DNA of 41,239 nucleotides from Candidatus Sabulitectum sp. (GCA_023139045.1 JAGLOJ010000003.1:1-41239); one strand, 5' to 3'. Positions 8,064 to 17,500 are shown, numbered from the stretch's first letter. The notes: generated by a model not told the origin, from the sequence alone. A program made the numbers and translations.

Positions 8064-9314
8064 ATGCCCAAAGAGAACCGATGTTCATTCTGTAACAGAC
8101 CCGCGGCAGAGGTGAATCAACTCATTCAGGGGCCTGGTGTTTTCATCTGCGATGACTGTGTGCGTTATTGTCATGAAATCGTGGATGAAACCAGCGAGAA
8201 GAAGGGTTTTGACAGACCTTCTTTTCTGAACAGAGATATTCCCACTCCAATAGATATCAAGGAAAAACTTGACCAGTATGTAGTGGGGCAGGAGGAAGCC
8301 AAGAAGGTTCTTTCAGTCGCTGTTTACAGCCACTACAGAAGACTCCAGACGAAGCATGACAGCACAGTATCTGTTGAACTGGAAAAGAGCAACATCATTC
8401 TCCTGGGACCTACAGGAGTTGGTAAAACATTGCTGGCTAAGACTCTTGCCAAGATTCTTGATGTTCCATTTGCCATTGCTGATGCAACAACACTTACTGA
8501 AGCCGGATATGTAGGAGAAGATGTGGAAAACATTCTTCTCAGACTGCTTCAGGTAACCGATATGGATGTTGAGCTTGCCCAGCACGGGATCATCTACATT
8601 GATGAGATCGATAAAATTGCCAGAAAGTCAGAGAATGCTTCAATCACCAGAGATGTTTCCGGTGAGGGTGTTCAGCAGGCGCTGCTGAAGATGATCGAGG
8701 GTACAATTGCCGGAGTTCCACCGGGTGGCGGTCGTAAGCATCCCTACCAGGATCACATCCAGATTGATACAACGAATATTCTGTTTATCTGCGGTGGAGC
8801 ATTTCACGGTATCGAGAAGATCGTTTCAAAGAGAGTTCGAAGATCCTCTCTGGGATTCAATGCCGACCTGGGCAATGAAGAAGAGTTTGAAGGATCAAAT
8901 ATCCTCAAGAAGATTGAATCACACGACTTGGTGCATTACGGGATAATTCCTGAACTGGTTGGGCGTCTTCCAATAATGGTCACTCTGGACGATCTTTCTG
9001 AAGAGGATCTGGTTCATGTTCTCACAGAACCGAAGAATGCCCTTGTGAAGCAGTACAGGTACATGTTCAATCTCGAAGGTGTTGACCTGCAGATTACCGA
9101 TGATGCTCTTCTGGCAATTGCCCGGGAAGCAAAGAAAAGCCAAAGTGGCGCAAGGGGGCTGCGTTCAATTGTAGAGCGGATACTTCTTGATCCCATGTAC
9201 AGGATACCTTCCGAGAAAAACACCCCGGATAAACTGATCATTAACGAGAAGTGTGTTTCTCACGGAGAAGAACCGGAAGTATTAGTGAAGCAGAACGATC
9301 TGGAAGCTGTCTGA
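8064..9314 (+). CDS. clpX: ClpX ATPase, unfoldase of ClpXP
   Basis: AAA+ unfoldase of 416 residues, typical length. The N-terminal zinc-binding domain has Cys7, Cys10, Cys29 and Cys32. Walker A GPTGVGKT is at residues 115-122, pore loop GYVG at 148-151, Walker [11 protein letters not shown] follows, and the RKH loop ([11 protein letters not shown]) and a ClpP-docking LGF loop ([10 protein letters not shown]) are present. It recognises tagged substrates and threads them into ClpP. The gene lies two bases after clpP with only a weak ribosome-binding site, consistent with coupling. All key residues are intact. Confidence 0.97.
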   Translation: MPKENRCSFCNRPAAEVNQLIQGPGVFICDDCVRYCHEIVDETSEKKGFDRPSFLNRDIPTPIDIKEKLDQYVVGQEEAKKVLSVAVYSHYRRLQTKHDSTVSVELEKSNIILLGPTGVGKTLLAKTLAKILDVPFAIADATTLTEAGYVGEDVENILLRLLQVTDMDVELAQHGIIYIDEIDKIARKSENASITRDVSGEGVQQALLKMIEGTIAGVPPGGGRKHPYQDHIQIDTTNILFICGGAFHGIEKIVSKRVRRSSLGFNADLGNEEEFEGSNILKKIESHDLVHYGIIPELVGRLPIMVTLDDLSEEDLVHVLTEPKNALVKQYRYMFNLEGVDLQITDDALLAIAREAKKSQSGARGLRSIVERILLDPMYRIPSEKNTPDKLIINEKCVSHGEEPEVLVKQNDLEAV

Positions 9315-9315
9315 T

Positions 9316-9900
9316 TTGGCAAAGCTGCATATTCAGTTTCTGAAAAGTTGCCCGGGTAAAACAGGTCTGCCCACTGATAGTCTGCCGGAGATGGCCTTTA
9401 TAGGAAGATCCAATGTTGGGAAGTCGTCTCTTATCAACAAGCTGAGCAGTGGAAAAAAAGTTGCCAGAACCAGTTCCAGACCCGGCTGTACTCAGTACAT
9501 CAATATTTATACTACGAACAAGAATTTTTATATCGCTGATCTTCCGGGGTATGGTTTTGCCAAAGCCCCGGAAAGACTGCGCAAACAATGGATCGGCTGG
9601 ATAGGCGGGTACCTGCGGGAAAGGCAACCTCTCAGAGGCACAGTGCTTCTTGTTGATTGCAGGCATCCGAACCTGGAGAACGATCTTTCAATGGCCAGAT
9701 TTCTAATGGAGGGTGGTAAACCCTACATTATTGCTCTTACAAAAAGTGACAAATTGAAGAGAGGTAAACTGGCGCAATCTGTACGGATCGCTGGAGAAAT
9801 GGGACCGGTTATTCCCGTTTCCTCAGTTGACGGCAGTGGTATCAATGAACTTTGCAGGTGGCTGGCTACAGCCACCGCCACCCATTCGGCGGGGAGCTGA
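9316..9900 (+). CDS. engB: Ribosome-biogenesis GTPase YihA/YsxC (EngB)
   Basis: GTPase of 194 residues with G1 GRSNVGKSS, G3 DLPGYGFA and G4 TKSDK in the order and spacing of the YihA/YsxC/EngB family, plus the family-typical TSSRPGCTQYINIY. It acts in late assembly of the large ribosomal subunit. The start is TTG 9316, one base after the clpX stop, with GGAAG about 9 bases upstream; the first ATG in frame would remove the G1 lead-in strand. Following clpX is a common position for this gene in other phyla. Confidence 0.93.
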   Translation: MAKLHIQFLKSCPGKTGLPTDSLPEMAFIGRSNVGKSSLINKLSSGKKVARTSSRPGCTQYINIYTTNKNFYIADLPGYGFAKAPERLRKQWIGWIGGYLRERQPLRGTVLLVDCRHPNLENDLSMARFLMEGGKPYIIALTKSDKLKRGKLAQSVRIAGEMGPVIPVSSVDGSGINELCRWLATATATHSAGS

Positions 9901-9902
9901 TA

Positions 9903-11156
9903 ATGCCAGTAAGTATTGTTGTTGGTCTTCAATGGGGAGACGAGGGTAAGGGGAAAATGGTGGATCACCTGGCTGCAAAGGCTGTTGCGGTGGCCAGATT
10001 CAGCGGAGGTGCCAATGCCGGGCACAGCGTGGAAGCAGAGGGTAAAAGATTTGCCCTTCATCTTCTTCCTTGCGGTCTTGTTCGCAGGGATGTTATCGGA
10101 ATGATAGGTTCTGCCTGCGTTATGGATCCTGTGACCATTCTGGAAGAAATCAAATCACTTGAAAGGAATGGCATTTCCGTTGAAGGCAGATTGAAAATAT
10201 CCAGCAAGATAAATCTTACACATCCTGGATACAGATGGATTGAGAAGCAGAGCGAAGCAGATCTCGCAAACGGAAAGATTGGAACTACCGGACGGGGCAT
10301 CGGACCGACTTACGAGAGAAAGTTCAGGCGTAATGCCATTCGCCTTGAAGATGTATTCAACATGGATACTTTCAAAACACTGGTTGATTTTCACACTGAT
10401 GAGGCTGTTAATTCATTGAACCTGGATTCAGCAGAAGTGGAAATGCTTCATTCCGATGTTGAAAAATTCATAGAGGCCACCAGGGAAGTTGCTCATTATT
10501 CTGATGATGTCTCCCTTTCCATCGCCAGGTTTCTTGCTGAGGATGGGCTGGTAATTGCAGAGGGTGCCCAGGGCTCTCTTCTGGATCCCGATCATGGCTC
10601 ATACCCGTATGTAACGTGCGGACAATGTATTTCCGGAGCCGCCTGCACAAGTCTTGGATTCGGTCCGGCATCGGTCACCGATGTCATCGGTATTCTCAAG
10701 GCATACACAACCCGGGTTGGAGCAGGTCCATTTCCCACAGAACTTGATAATGAGATCGGCGAAAAGATCCGCCAGGCCGGGCACGAGTTTGGAACAACCA
10801 CAGGAAGACCCAGAAGATGCGGCTGGTTTGATGGAGTACTTGCGGGATACACCGCCAGAATCAACGGATGTTCTTCTGTCACACTGACTCTTCTTGATGT
10901 TCTCAGCGGTTTTGATGAACTTAAAATCTGTACCGGATATCAGGGGGGCAAATTCACCACCGGACGTTCAATGGACGAACTGGTTCCTGTTTACGAAACT
11001 CTTTCCGGATGGACCGAGGATATTCGCGGTGAGACAGAATGGGAGAACCTTCCAGAGGCAGCAAGAGAGTATGTACTTGCTGTTGAAAAAATGGTGGGTG
11101 TTCCGGTAACATCTGTCTCCACTGGCCCCGGCCGTGATGATGTTATCTGGCGTTGA
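9903..11156 (+). CDS. purA: Adenylosuccinate synthetase
   Basis: Enzyme of 417 residues that joins IMP and aspartate using GTP in AMP synthesis. The N-terminal signature VGLQWGDEGKGKMVD is complete, followed by FSGGANAGHSVEAEGK, GTTGRGIGPTYERK, EGAQGSLLDPDHGSYPYVT and GRPRRCGWFDGVL, all hallmark segments; the catalytic Asp and His (first GDEGK, then NAGH) are present. Start ATG 9903 has GGGGAG upstream; the open frame extends back into engB without support. Length is slightly shorter than E. coli PurA (432). Confidence 0.96.
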   Translation: MPVSIVVGLQWGDEGKGKMVDHLAAKAVAVARFSGGANAGHSVEAEGKRFALHLLPCGLVRRDVIGMIGSACVMDPVTILEEIKSLERNGISVEGRLKISSKINLTHPGYRWIEKQSEADLANGKIGTTGRGIGPTYERKFRRNAIRLEDVFNMDTFKTLVDFHTDEAVNSLNLDSAEVEMLHSDVEKFIEATREVAHYSDDVSLSIARFLAEDGLVIAEGAQGSLLDPDHGSYPYVTCGQCISGAACTSLGFGPASVTDVIGILKAYTTRVGAGPFPTELDNEIGEKIRQAGHEFGTTTGRPRRCGWFDGVLAGYTARINGCSSVTLTLLDVLSGFDELKICTGYQGGKFTTGRSMDELVPVYETLSGWTEDIRGETEWENLPEAAREYVLAVEKMVGVPVTSVSTGPGRDDVIWR

Positions 11157-11161
11157 GTTTT

Positions 11162-12523
11162 ATGCTGGGATTTGACAGCCACTGTCACCTGCACTTCAAT
11201 CACTTTGACGAAGACCTGGATGCAGTGGTTGAGAATTCAAGGAAAGCCGGCATCAGCCACATCCTGATTCCATCCATTGATATTGAGACGGCAGAGATAT
11301 CTGCTGATATTGCAGAGAAATACAATCTCTATTCTGCTGCGGCGTTTCACCCGGAGCATCTGCCGGAGGAGAGTGCAGAGGAGGTTGAATGGCTTGCTCT
11401 TAAGCGTGTATTGCTTCGTCCCAATACTGTTGCAGTGGGTGAAACAGGGCTTGATTATCATCACTGTACTTTCAAACCCGATAAGCAGAGGCGATGGTTC
11501 CGCAGGCATACAGAGCTGGCAGAGGCTTTGGGGTATCCTCTTGTCGTGCATTCCAGAGGTGCAGAGTCAGCGGTTCTCAAAGAGTTGCCAACATCATTAT
11601 CTGTGCCTGTAATTCTGCACTGCTGGGGTGGAGACGAATCGCTCACCGATATTGCCGTTTCCAGAGACTTCTACATCGGAGTGGATGGTCCTTTGACCTA
11701 CAGGAAAAACAACAAGCTTCGTCGACTTATTCCCAGGATTCCAGGAGACAGACTTCTTGTGGAGACCGATTCACCTTTTTTACCTCCTGAGCCTTTCAGA
11801 GGCAGAAGGAATGAGCCTGCTTATACCCGATTCATCACCATGGGGATCAGGGAACTTTGGGACGGTAGCATGTCTATAGAGAACACCTCGTACATTCTCT
11901 GGGAGAATGCCATGAGGGCTTACAGGTTGCACCCTGAAAACCGAAGGGCAGATATTGTATACCGATATGGAGATTCTCTTTACGTCAATCTTACCTCAAG
12001 ATGTCAGAACAACTGCAGCTTCTGCATCAGGAGATCGGCTGACGGTATTTCAAGTTACTACCTTAAACACAAAGAAGACCCTGCCGAAAGCCTTGTTCTC
12101 TCCACTATTGAAGCTTTTCCCATTGAGGATTTCACAGAGCTTGTGTTCTGCGGCTTTGGGGAACCCACACTCAGAAGCGACCTTCTTATGAAGAGTGCCA
12201 GGGCTGCCGGTGCCCGCGGGGTGAAAACCAGATTGAATACAAACGGTCTCTGTACTTCCTTTCTGAGCGATCATCAGGTGATGAGGCTTCTGCATTGTTT
12301 TGATTCAGTGAGTATAAGTTTGAATGCCTCCGGAACCAGAGAGTACAACAGGATATGCCTGTCCTCTGTGGAAGATTCCTGGGAGCATCTGATGAAGTTT
12401 ATCAGGCTGGCAAAGAATACGGGAATAGATACACAGCTTTCTGTTGTGAAAAATTCAGGAGTTGACCTCCAAAGAGTGAAGGCCCTTGCAGAAAGGCTTC
12501 AGATGTTCTTAAGAATCCGCTGA
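11162..12523 (+). CDS. TatD-family hydrolase fused to a radical SAM domain
   Basis: A 453-residue fusion. Residues 1 to about 255 are a TatD/YcfH metal-dependent hydrolase: FDSHCHLHF metal ligands, GETGLDYHH glutamate, VVHSRGA, LHCWGG and ETDSPFLPPEP. Residues about 275-453 form a radical SAM domain with the CxxxCxxC cluster motif CQNNCSFC and GFGEPTLRSD (the GGE-like glycine-rich SAM motif). Stand-alone versions of the second part are known as TatD-associated radical SAM proteins, so the two activities belong together. TTG 11153 would overlap the purA stop, but ATG 11162 fits TatD starts better; neither has a strong ribosome-binding site. The radical SAM part is short and the C-terminus ends soon after the barrel. 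Reaction unknown. Confidence 0.88.
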   Translation: MLGFDSHCHLHFNHFDEDLDAVVENSRKAGISHILIPSIDIETAEISADIAEKYNLYSAAAFHPEHLPEESAEEVEWLALKRVLLRPNTVAVGETGLDYHHCTFKPDKQRRWFRRHTELAEALGYPLVVHSRGAESAVLKELPTSLSVPVILHCWGGDESLTDIAVSRDFYIGVDGPLTYRKNNKLRRLIPRIPGDRLLVETDSPFLPPEPFRGRRNEPAYTRFITMGIRELWDGSMSIENTSYILWENAMRAYRLHPENRRADIVYRYGDSLYVNLTSRCQNNCSFCIRRSADGISSYYLKHKEDPAESLVLSTIEAFPIEDFTELVFCGFGEPTLRSDLLMKSARAAGARGVKTRLNTNGLCTSFLSDHQVMRLLHCFDSVSISLNASGTREYNRICLSSVEDSWEHLMKFIRLAKNTGIDTQLSVVKNSGVDLQRVKALAERLQMFLRIR

Positions 12524-12527
12524 TACC

Positions 12528-13343
12528 ATGAATATCAGTCAAACAAGACAAGTTCTGAATGAACTGGAAATGAGACCGGATAAGTCCATGGGGCAGAATT
12601 TTCTTGTCAACCCGATGGCTGTTCGCCGTATTGTAAATGCTCTTGGAGAGGTCTCCGGCACTGTTCTGGAGATTGGCCCAGGTCTTGGAGCCCTCACCAA
12701 TGGGCTGGTTCGGGCAGGGCATGATCTGACTGCCATAGAACTGAGTGAGACTATGTCACGATGGCTGACAAGGGAATATCCCGGAGTGAAGGTGGTCACG
12801 GGTGACTTTCTTTCGGTGGATCCCGGGAGTATTCCAGGCTATCCCTTCACTGCAGTAGCATCAAATCTGCCTTACAACATCTCTTCTCAGACGGTGTTTA
12901 ATCTTTGCGAACCACAGTTTGACGGGGTTGAAAAAGCTGTTCTTATGTTTCAGAAAGAGATGGCAACAAGGCTTGCATGTTTGGATGGTGGAAGGAATTA
13001 CGGTAGATTATCTCTTCTGGTATGGCCCTGGTTCACCGTTGAGAAGCTGTTTGACCTTGATCCGGGTGATTTTCTGCCCAGACCTAATGTGGATTCCAGT
13101 GTTGTCATCCTCAGAAGAAGAAAGAATATGCCCTTCAGCAGGGATGAATATGCCATTTTCGCTAAGATTGTCAGGGCTGCTTTTTCAGGAAGACGGAAGA
13201 AAGTGATTAACTGTCTCACCAGAGTATTCGGAAAAACTGAGTCAATGGCTATGTTAGAAGCTGCGAATATTGACCCCAATCTCAGAGCTGAGAGAATTGA
13301 GCCGGAGAAGTTCGCTGAGCTTGCAGGAAAGGCAAAAATTTGA
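12528..13343 (+). CDS. rsmA: 16S rRNA (A1518/A1519) dimethyltransferase
   Basis: KsgA/RsmA of 271 residues. It has the N-terminal KSMGQNFLVNP, SAM motif I VLEIGPGLGALT, the acidic TAIELSETM of motif II and the catalytic NLPYNISSQ of motif IV, then the C-terminal helical domain with FSGRRKKVINCLT. It dimethylates two adjacent adenosines in helix 45 of 16S rRNA. It begins four bases after the TatD fusion and its stop overlaps the TTG start of the next gene, so it belongs to the same run. Confidence 0.95.
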   Translation: MNISQTRQVLNELEMRPDKSMGQNFLVNPMAVRRIVNALGEVSGTVLEIGPGLGALTNGLVRAGHDLTAIELSETMSRWLTREYPGVKVVTGDFLSVDPGSIPGYPFTAVASNLPYNISSQTVFNLCEPQFDGVEKAVLMFQKEMATRLACLDGGRNYGRLSLLVWPWFTVEKLFDLDPGDFLPRPNVDSSVVILRRRKNMPFSRDEYAIFAKIVRAAFSGRRKKVINCLTRVFGKTESMAMLEAANIDPNLRAERIEPEKFAELAGKAKI

Positions 13344-15133
13344 GATTTATCCATTTTGTTTCTGTGCTTCTGCTTGCTTTTACTGCTACTGCCTGGGATT
13401 TTACCTACAATCTTAATATGGAGCAGATCAAGGAAACCACCTCCTTAACCAACAGTTTTTCGGTTTCTGATGCCATCTCGCGCACAGTGAGTTTGAACGG
13501 GAGCGGTTCGTTCTCTGCAAACAGGGTAGATGGTCTGGATCAATTTACTGATTTCAGAACTGGAAGCGGTTGGATCAGCTGGAAACCGGTTAATGGCGTT
13601 GAAATGTCATCCACTTTCGCCAAGAGTATTTCTCTGGAAGACAGATACGGTTCCAGGGTCAGAGATGACAGAACGGAATCCGCAACAGGAGCCATCCGCT
13701 ATTCCAGGGGCAGCTGGCTGACTACAAATACTGCTGTCGGTATTCAGCGGAGAGACTACATCAGTACATCAGGAACGGGAAGCAACGATGGTAATTTCTA
13801 CCGGGTTAGTGCATCTGTAAGTAAAACCGTGTTTAATGAGTTAAACACATCCGTCAATTTCAAAGAAAATCGTTCTTATGGAAGCGAAACTAACAACTTT
13901 TCAGACGGTATTTCCGCCAGAATGAGCTACTACTTCCCCGGGGAATACAGAGGAGGAAGCATCAGCGCAGAGGTTTCAGGAGATAGAAATTCTGTAAACT
14001 ACCTTGATTCGCTGGAAAGCCATATTGGTGATTCCTGGTCGCATTCCGAGAGCCTTGAGCTTCCGGAGCTTATCCCGGGAGTGTTTATCGATATCAGTAC
14101 AAGCTGGTCCGGTGAGCGCAAGTACTGGGAAAGCACTCAACCAGATTCTACACAGGTTGATCCAAGAAATGACGATAGAACAGGAAGAGTACTCCGTTCA
14201 AATCTCATGTGGGAGATGGCTGATGACATAGAGCTTGACTTCTCTTTTTCAAGATCTACCACAGACAGGGAAGACATCGTTGAGATCTATGGCTCGGGTG
14301 ATTCTTACAAACTGGACGAGTCTACAGATGACAAACTTCTCAACATAACACTTTCATATACCCCCGGCAGGGCCAGAGTTGTATTCCAGAGGCTTGTAGA
14401 GCTCTTCTCCTACGACACTGCGATTGATGATGGTGACACAACAAGTGTCTATACTCACGACTACGACAGAGATGAGTACAGAGATCTTCTGGGGATATCG
14501 GGCAGTATTCCTCTGTCCTCCAGGTTCACAATTACCTGCGCCATGACCGGTCAGCAGAGAAGCAGTTATTATCTAATGGCTTCCCAGAGTGCCAACTCAA
14601 AAACTGCATCCACCTACTCTTTTCACCCGGGTTACAGATACGATATGGGTAACAACTGGAAAATCAGTCAGTACATGAAAATCACTGCAAACTACACTAC
14701 ATACATGTTTGAAGAGGCCAGTTCAGATGATCGGCTTTTCCGCAGAATTGAAGAATCCTTTTCCCTCAGCAGGATTTCCCCCGACAGTACAACACTGGGT
14801 ATTTCCCACAGATTTACATTCAACGATCAGGGAACATTTAATAACAACCTCTTTTTGCGAACCGAAGAATCAATCAATAACAGGATCACAGTGGATGCCG
14901 GTTTCCATATCTCTTCTAAAGTAGGGTTAACTCCCAGTTATGCATATGAGTATGCATTGAGAAACAGGATGGGGCTATCTATTAAGACGGATCATATCCA
15001 CCATGTGGGCATACGAAGCGTTATCGCAGTCATGGGAGGAACTCTGAACACGAATATTACCAGAACATTCTACAGCAGTTCCGGCAGAGTCAGTTACTGG
15101 AAAGCCTCTGTGGGATTTAATGTGAGAATGTGA
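13340..15133 (+). CDS. Putative outer-membrane beta-barrel protein
   Basis: Protein of 597 residues with a signal peptide (MRFIHFVSVLLLAFTATA) and then an almost uninterrupted series of alternating polar/hydrophobic strands rich in Ser, Thr, Tyr and Asp, for example VSGDRNSVNYLDSLES, LDFSFSRSTTDRED and ITVDAGFHISSKVGLTP. This is the look of a large monomeric beta-barrel. No conserved enzyme motif seen and no family recognised. The start is TTG overlapping the rsmA stop, with AGGAAAGG seven bases before; the signal peptide begins right at that codon, which supports it. Followed eight bases later by a lipoprotein, so the two may form an envelope pair. Confidence 0.75.
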   Translation: MRFIHFVSVLLLAFTATAWDFTYNLNMEQIKETTSLTNSFSVSDAISRTVSLNGSGSFSANRVDGLDQFTDFRTGSGWISWKPVNGVEMSSTFAKSISLEDRYGSRVRDDRTESATGAIRYSRGSWLTTNTAVGIQRRDYISTSGTGSNDGNFYRVSASVSKTVFNELNTSVNFKENRSYGSETNNFSDGISARMSYYFPGEYRGGSISAEVSGDRNSVNYLDSLESHIGDSWSHSESLELPELIPGVFIDISTSWSGERKYWESTQPDSTQVDPRNDDRTGRVLRSNLMWEMADDIELDFSFSRSTTDREDIVEIYGSGDSYKLDESTDDKLLNITLSYTPGRARVVFQRLVELFSYDTAIDDGDTTSVYTHDYDRDEYRDLLGISGSIPLSSRFTITCAMTGQQRSSYYLMASQSANSKTASTYSFHPGYRYDMGNNWKISQYMKITANYTTYMFEEASSDDRLFRRIEESFSLSRISPDSTTLGISHRFTFNDQGTFNNNLFLRTEESINNRITVDAGFHISSKVGLTPSYAYEYALRNRMGLSIKTDHIHHVGIRSVIAVMGGTLNTNITRTFYSSSGRVSYWKASVGFNVRM

Positions 15134-15140
15134 GGGGATC

Positions 15141-15725
15141 ATGAGTAAACTTATTTCAGTTGTGGTGTTGATTGCACTTGCTTTTTCTTCCTGCAATCTG
15201 TTTGAGCCGCGGATACCGGAAAGACCAACCAATGCCGGGGTTGTCTGGGTGGTTCCGACAAGTCCGGATATTGTAGTTGTAAATATGCAGTCTGCACTGA
15301 ATGGCAAATCAGCTCTTTACATGGAGTGCTTCACAGAGTTCTTTGTTTTTTACGCTGACACAAACGATATCAATGATTACCCAACATACAATTTCAGCGC
15401 CTGGACTAAGATAGAAGAAAGTAACACGGTAACTGCTTTGTTTGCCGTGGCACCTGCGGACAGCACAATTACGGCTCAATTCTTGATTGACATGAGTAAT
15501 CCGGATCCTGCGGCACCTACAGACAGTGCAACAATCTACAGGGGGTATACCATCACAGTTCCGCAGTCTTACCACTCGGGAACAGGAACCCCGGCAGTTG
15601 GAATAGCAGAGCTTCACATGGTTGAGGACAGTGACGGTTTATGGGCCATTCGAGAGTGGTATGATGTGCGGCATGAAGAGGCCTCCTGGGTAACCTGGGC
15701 AGTGGCAAAGGCGTATTACCGCTGA
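15141..15725 (+). CDS. Hypothetical lipoprotein
   Basis: Protein of 194 residues with a lipoprotein signal: MSKLISVVVLIALAFSSC, lipobox AFSSC, cysteine 18. The mature part is soluble-looking with conserved-style segments YMECFTEFFVFYADTND and LWAIREWYDVRHEEASWVTW; the latter resembles the end of small NTF2/SnoaL-like domains (W-x-I-x-x-W-x-D), a weak hint. GAGGGGATC precedes the ATG. It lies directly behind the beta-barrel gene and two bases before the methyltransferase gene. No function can be assigned. Confidence 0.72.
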   Translation: MSKLISVVVLIALAFSSCNLFEPRIPERPTNAGVVWVVPTSPDIVVVNMQSALNGKSALYMECFTEFFVFYADTNDINDYPTYNFSAWTKIEESNTVTALFAVAPADSTITAQFLIDMSNPDPAAPTDSATIYRGYTITVPQSYHSGTGTPAVGIAELHMVEDSDGLWAIREWYDVRHEEASWVTWAVAKAYYR

Positions 15726-15727
15726 AC

Positions 15728-16264
15728 ATGATTCCCGGCAGGGAGATTACAACTGATACTCTGCTTCTTGCAGAGTTAGCCGGAACTGTTTCGTGTGGTA
15801 TCTGCTTCGATCTTGGTACGGGAACCGGTGAGGTTCTTAATAATGCAAACCTTGGTGATGCTTTCACGGTCGGAATTGATATCTCTATTGATGCTCTCAG
15901 GATGTTTAACAGAGCAGTCGGGCAACCGTTTCTTTGTTCCGTCGGCATGGTTTCCTCAATTTTCCGAAAAGGTTGTGCCGACCTTGTCCTGGCAAATCCA
16001 CCCTACAACATTGCAGATAATTGCAGGAATTCTCCTGATCCGTTGCGGCATGAAGCCAGGGCAGGAGGCCCACTTCTACTTTACAGGTTCATTTTTGCCG
16101 GAGCACACCTTCTTAAGCCGGGTGGTTGCATGATCATCACCGGCAGACTGAACAGAAGCAGAGAGATTGAATGCGGTTTACGCGCGGCTGGATTCCACCG
16201 GATGGAGAGGTTCGAAAGGGGGCGGGTCGCTGCAGTGAAGGCAGTACTGTTACAGCATTCTTGA
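15728..16264 (+). CDS. N6/N5-type SAM-dependent methyltransferase (TrmN6/PrmC-like)
   Basis: Protein of 178 residues with SAM motif I FDLGTGTGEVL, motif II GIDISIDAL and catalytic motif IV LANPPYN. NPPY is typical of N6-adenine and N5-glutamine methyltransferases; size and layout resemble TrmN6/YfiC (tRNA A37) or the catalytic half of PrmC. No extra substrate domain is present. The start ATG 15728 lies two bases after the lipoprotein stop. Its 3' end overlaps the end of the convergent gene by 15 bases. Substrate undetermined. Confidence 0.75.
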   Translation: MIPGREITTDTLLLAELAGTVSCGICFDLGTGTGEVLNNANLGDAFTVGIDISIDALRMFNRAVGQPFLCSVGMVSSIFRKGCADLVLANPPYNIADNCRNSPDPLRHEARAGGPLLLYRFIFAGAHLLKPGGCMIITGRLNRSREIECGLRAAGFHRMERFERGRVAAVKAVLLQHS

Positions 16265-16705
16265 TGTTCTGAAGATTGCTGCTGCATAGTAAGCTGTATC
16301 GGAATACGCACCTTCAAGCAGTTCTATTTCAAGTTGCCATACTCCTGTTTCCGCGGAATCCGGTATTATGATCAGTGTGGTATGGTCGCTGATGTCCCCT
16401 CCTGAAGTTTCCCCCTGAGGGTTTGTAAGCCAGAAGTCCACATAATTGAATGCGGAGTCTGTCCAGATTATAAACTGGTAAGTGTATGCAACATTTATGG
16501 TTAAATCAACGGAAACAGTGTCGTTCAATAGCAGCATTCCGCTCAGAGGTTCGCCAGCCATTTCTTCACCGATGCAAATAAGCATGTCTGTTGTCATAGC
16601 CAGCCGCTCCAGAGCTTTTACCTCACCTGCACTGGCGAATGCGAATGCTGAAGACAAAGTGCATAGCAATACAAAAGAAAGCGATTTTGACACAGCCACC
16701 CCCAT
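16250..16705 (-). CDS. Hypothetical secreted protein
   Basis: Protein of 151 residues with a likely signal peptide (SLSFVLLCTLSSAFAFASA). The mature domain contains LTINVAYTYQFIIWTDSAFNYVDFWLTNP and ends in IIIPDSAETGVWQLEIELLEG, reminiscent of small pre-peptidase C-terminal/bacterial Ig-like beta-sandwich domains. Start is uncertain: ATG 16705 has AGG adjacent, GTG 16699 and a GTG two codons later are alternatives. It is transcribed away from the PHP phosphatase gene, with a gap of about 50 bases. No function recognised. Confidence 0.62.
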   Translation of the reverse strand: MGVAVSKSLSFVLLCTLSSAFAFASAGEVKALERLAMTTDMLICIGEEMAGEPLSGMLLLNDTVSVDLTINVAYTYQFIIWTDSAFNYVDFWLTNPQGETSGGDISDHTTLIIIPDSAETGVWQLEIELLEGAYSDTAYYAAAIFRTSRML

Positions 16706-16756
16706 CCTGAGATATTCCCCTGTCAACAATATAGCTTGCAGAGAGGAAGTGGTCAT

Positions 16757-17500
16757 CTGTCAGTAATAGATCTGCATTCGCATATAGTTCCCGCTGTTGA
16801 TGACGGTGCAGGGACATATTCAGAAGCCACAGAAATAATCAGCAGAATGAGAGATGAGCTTGGAGCTGATTCCACTGTTGTGTTTACTCCTCATTATTCA
16901 TGTTCAATGGACAGAAGAGTGTTTGACGCAAGGCAAAGAAGATCCAACCAGTTTCAGGACCGCATGGAAGAAGAGTATTCTCCAGGGCTGAATTTCCTTA
17001 CTGCCGGAGAACTGATGATTCGCGGGAGCTCTCTCAAGTACATGGAGGGAACCAGATACCCGGGAACCGGATGGGTATTGGTAGAATTTGAGACAGGTGT
17101 CAGCTGGATTGAGACACTCATTCAACTTGGCCGACTCATCAAGCGGGGATACTCACCACTGCTTGCCCACCCTGAGCGATACAGATGGTGCAGGCGAAAG
17201 AGAGACAGACTGATAAAGTTGTCCCGGATGGGTTGCGGCTCAATGGTCAGTGCTCGTTCTTTAAGGTTCGAGAAGTACGCTGCTACAGCCAGAAATCTGC
17301 TTGGAGATGGTCTGAGCCATGTCTTGTGCAGCGATGCACACTCACCTCGGGATCTGATTCTTGACGGCAGGTTGAAAAGAAAACTTGAGAAATTTTCCAC
17401 AGTACCATGGCAGCTGCTTACCTGTGAGATGCCGGAAATGATTTTGAATGACAATAAATTGCCTGAACTTCCACTTCTGAAGCGAAGGAAATCACAATGA
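16757..17500 (+). CDS. CpsB/YwqE-like PHP-domain tyrosine phosphatase
   Basis: Protein of about 247 residues of the PHP family, CpsB/CapC branch. The metal-binding sites are visible: DLHSHIVPAVDDGA, FTPHYS, LLAHPERYRW and CSDAHSP. In Gram-positives CpsB is a manganese-dependent tyrosine phosphatase controlling capsule synthesis; Gram-negative homologues sit with polysaccharide genes, as here. The open frame reaches a TTG at 16736 without a ribosome-binding site, whereas GAGAGGAAG at 16741-16749 is well placed for CTG 16757, giving MSVIDLHSH as in relatives that start MIDIHSH. I therefore favour CTG. The stop overlaps the next start (ATGA). Confidence 0.8.
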   Translation: MSVIDLHSHIVPAVDDGAGTYSEATEIISRMRDELGADSTVVFTPHYSCSMDRRVFDARQRRSNQFQDRMEEEYSPGLNFLTAGELMIRGSSLKYMEGTRYPGTGWVLVEFETGVSWIETLIQLGRLIKRGYSPLLAHPERYRWCRRKRDRLIKLSRMGCGSMVSARSLRFEKYAATARNLLGDGLSHVLCSDAHSPRDLILDGRLKRKLEKFSTVPWQLLTCEMPEMILNDNKLPELPLLKRRKSQ

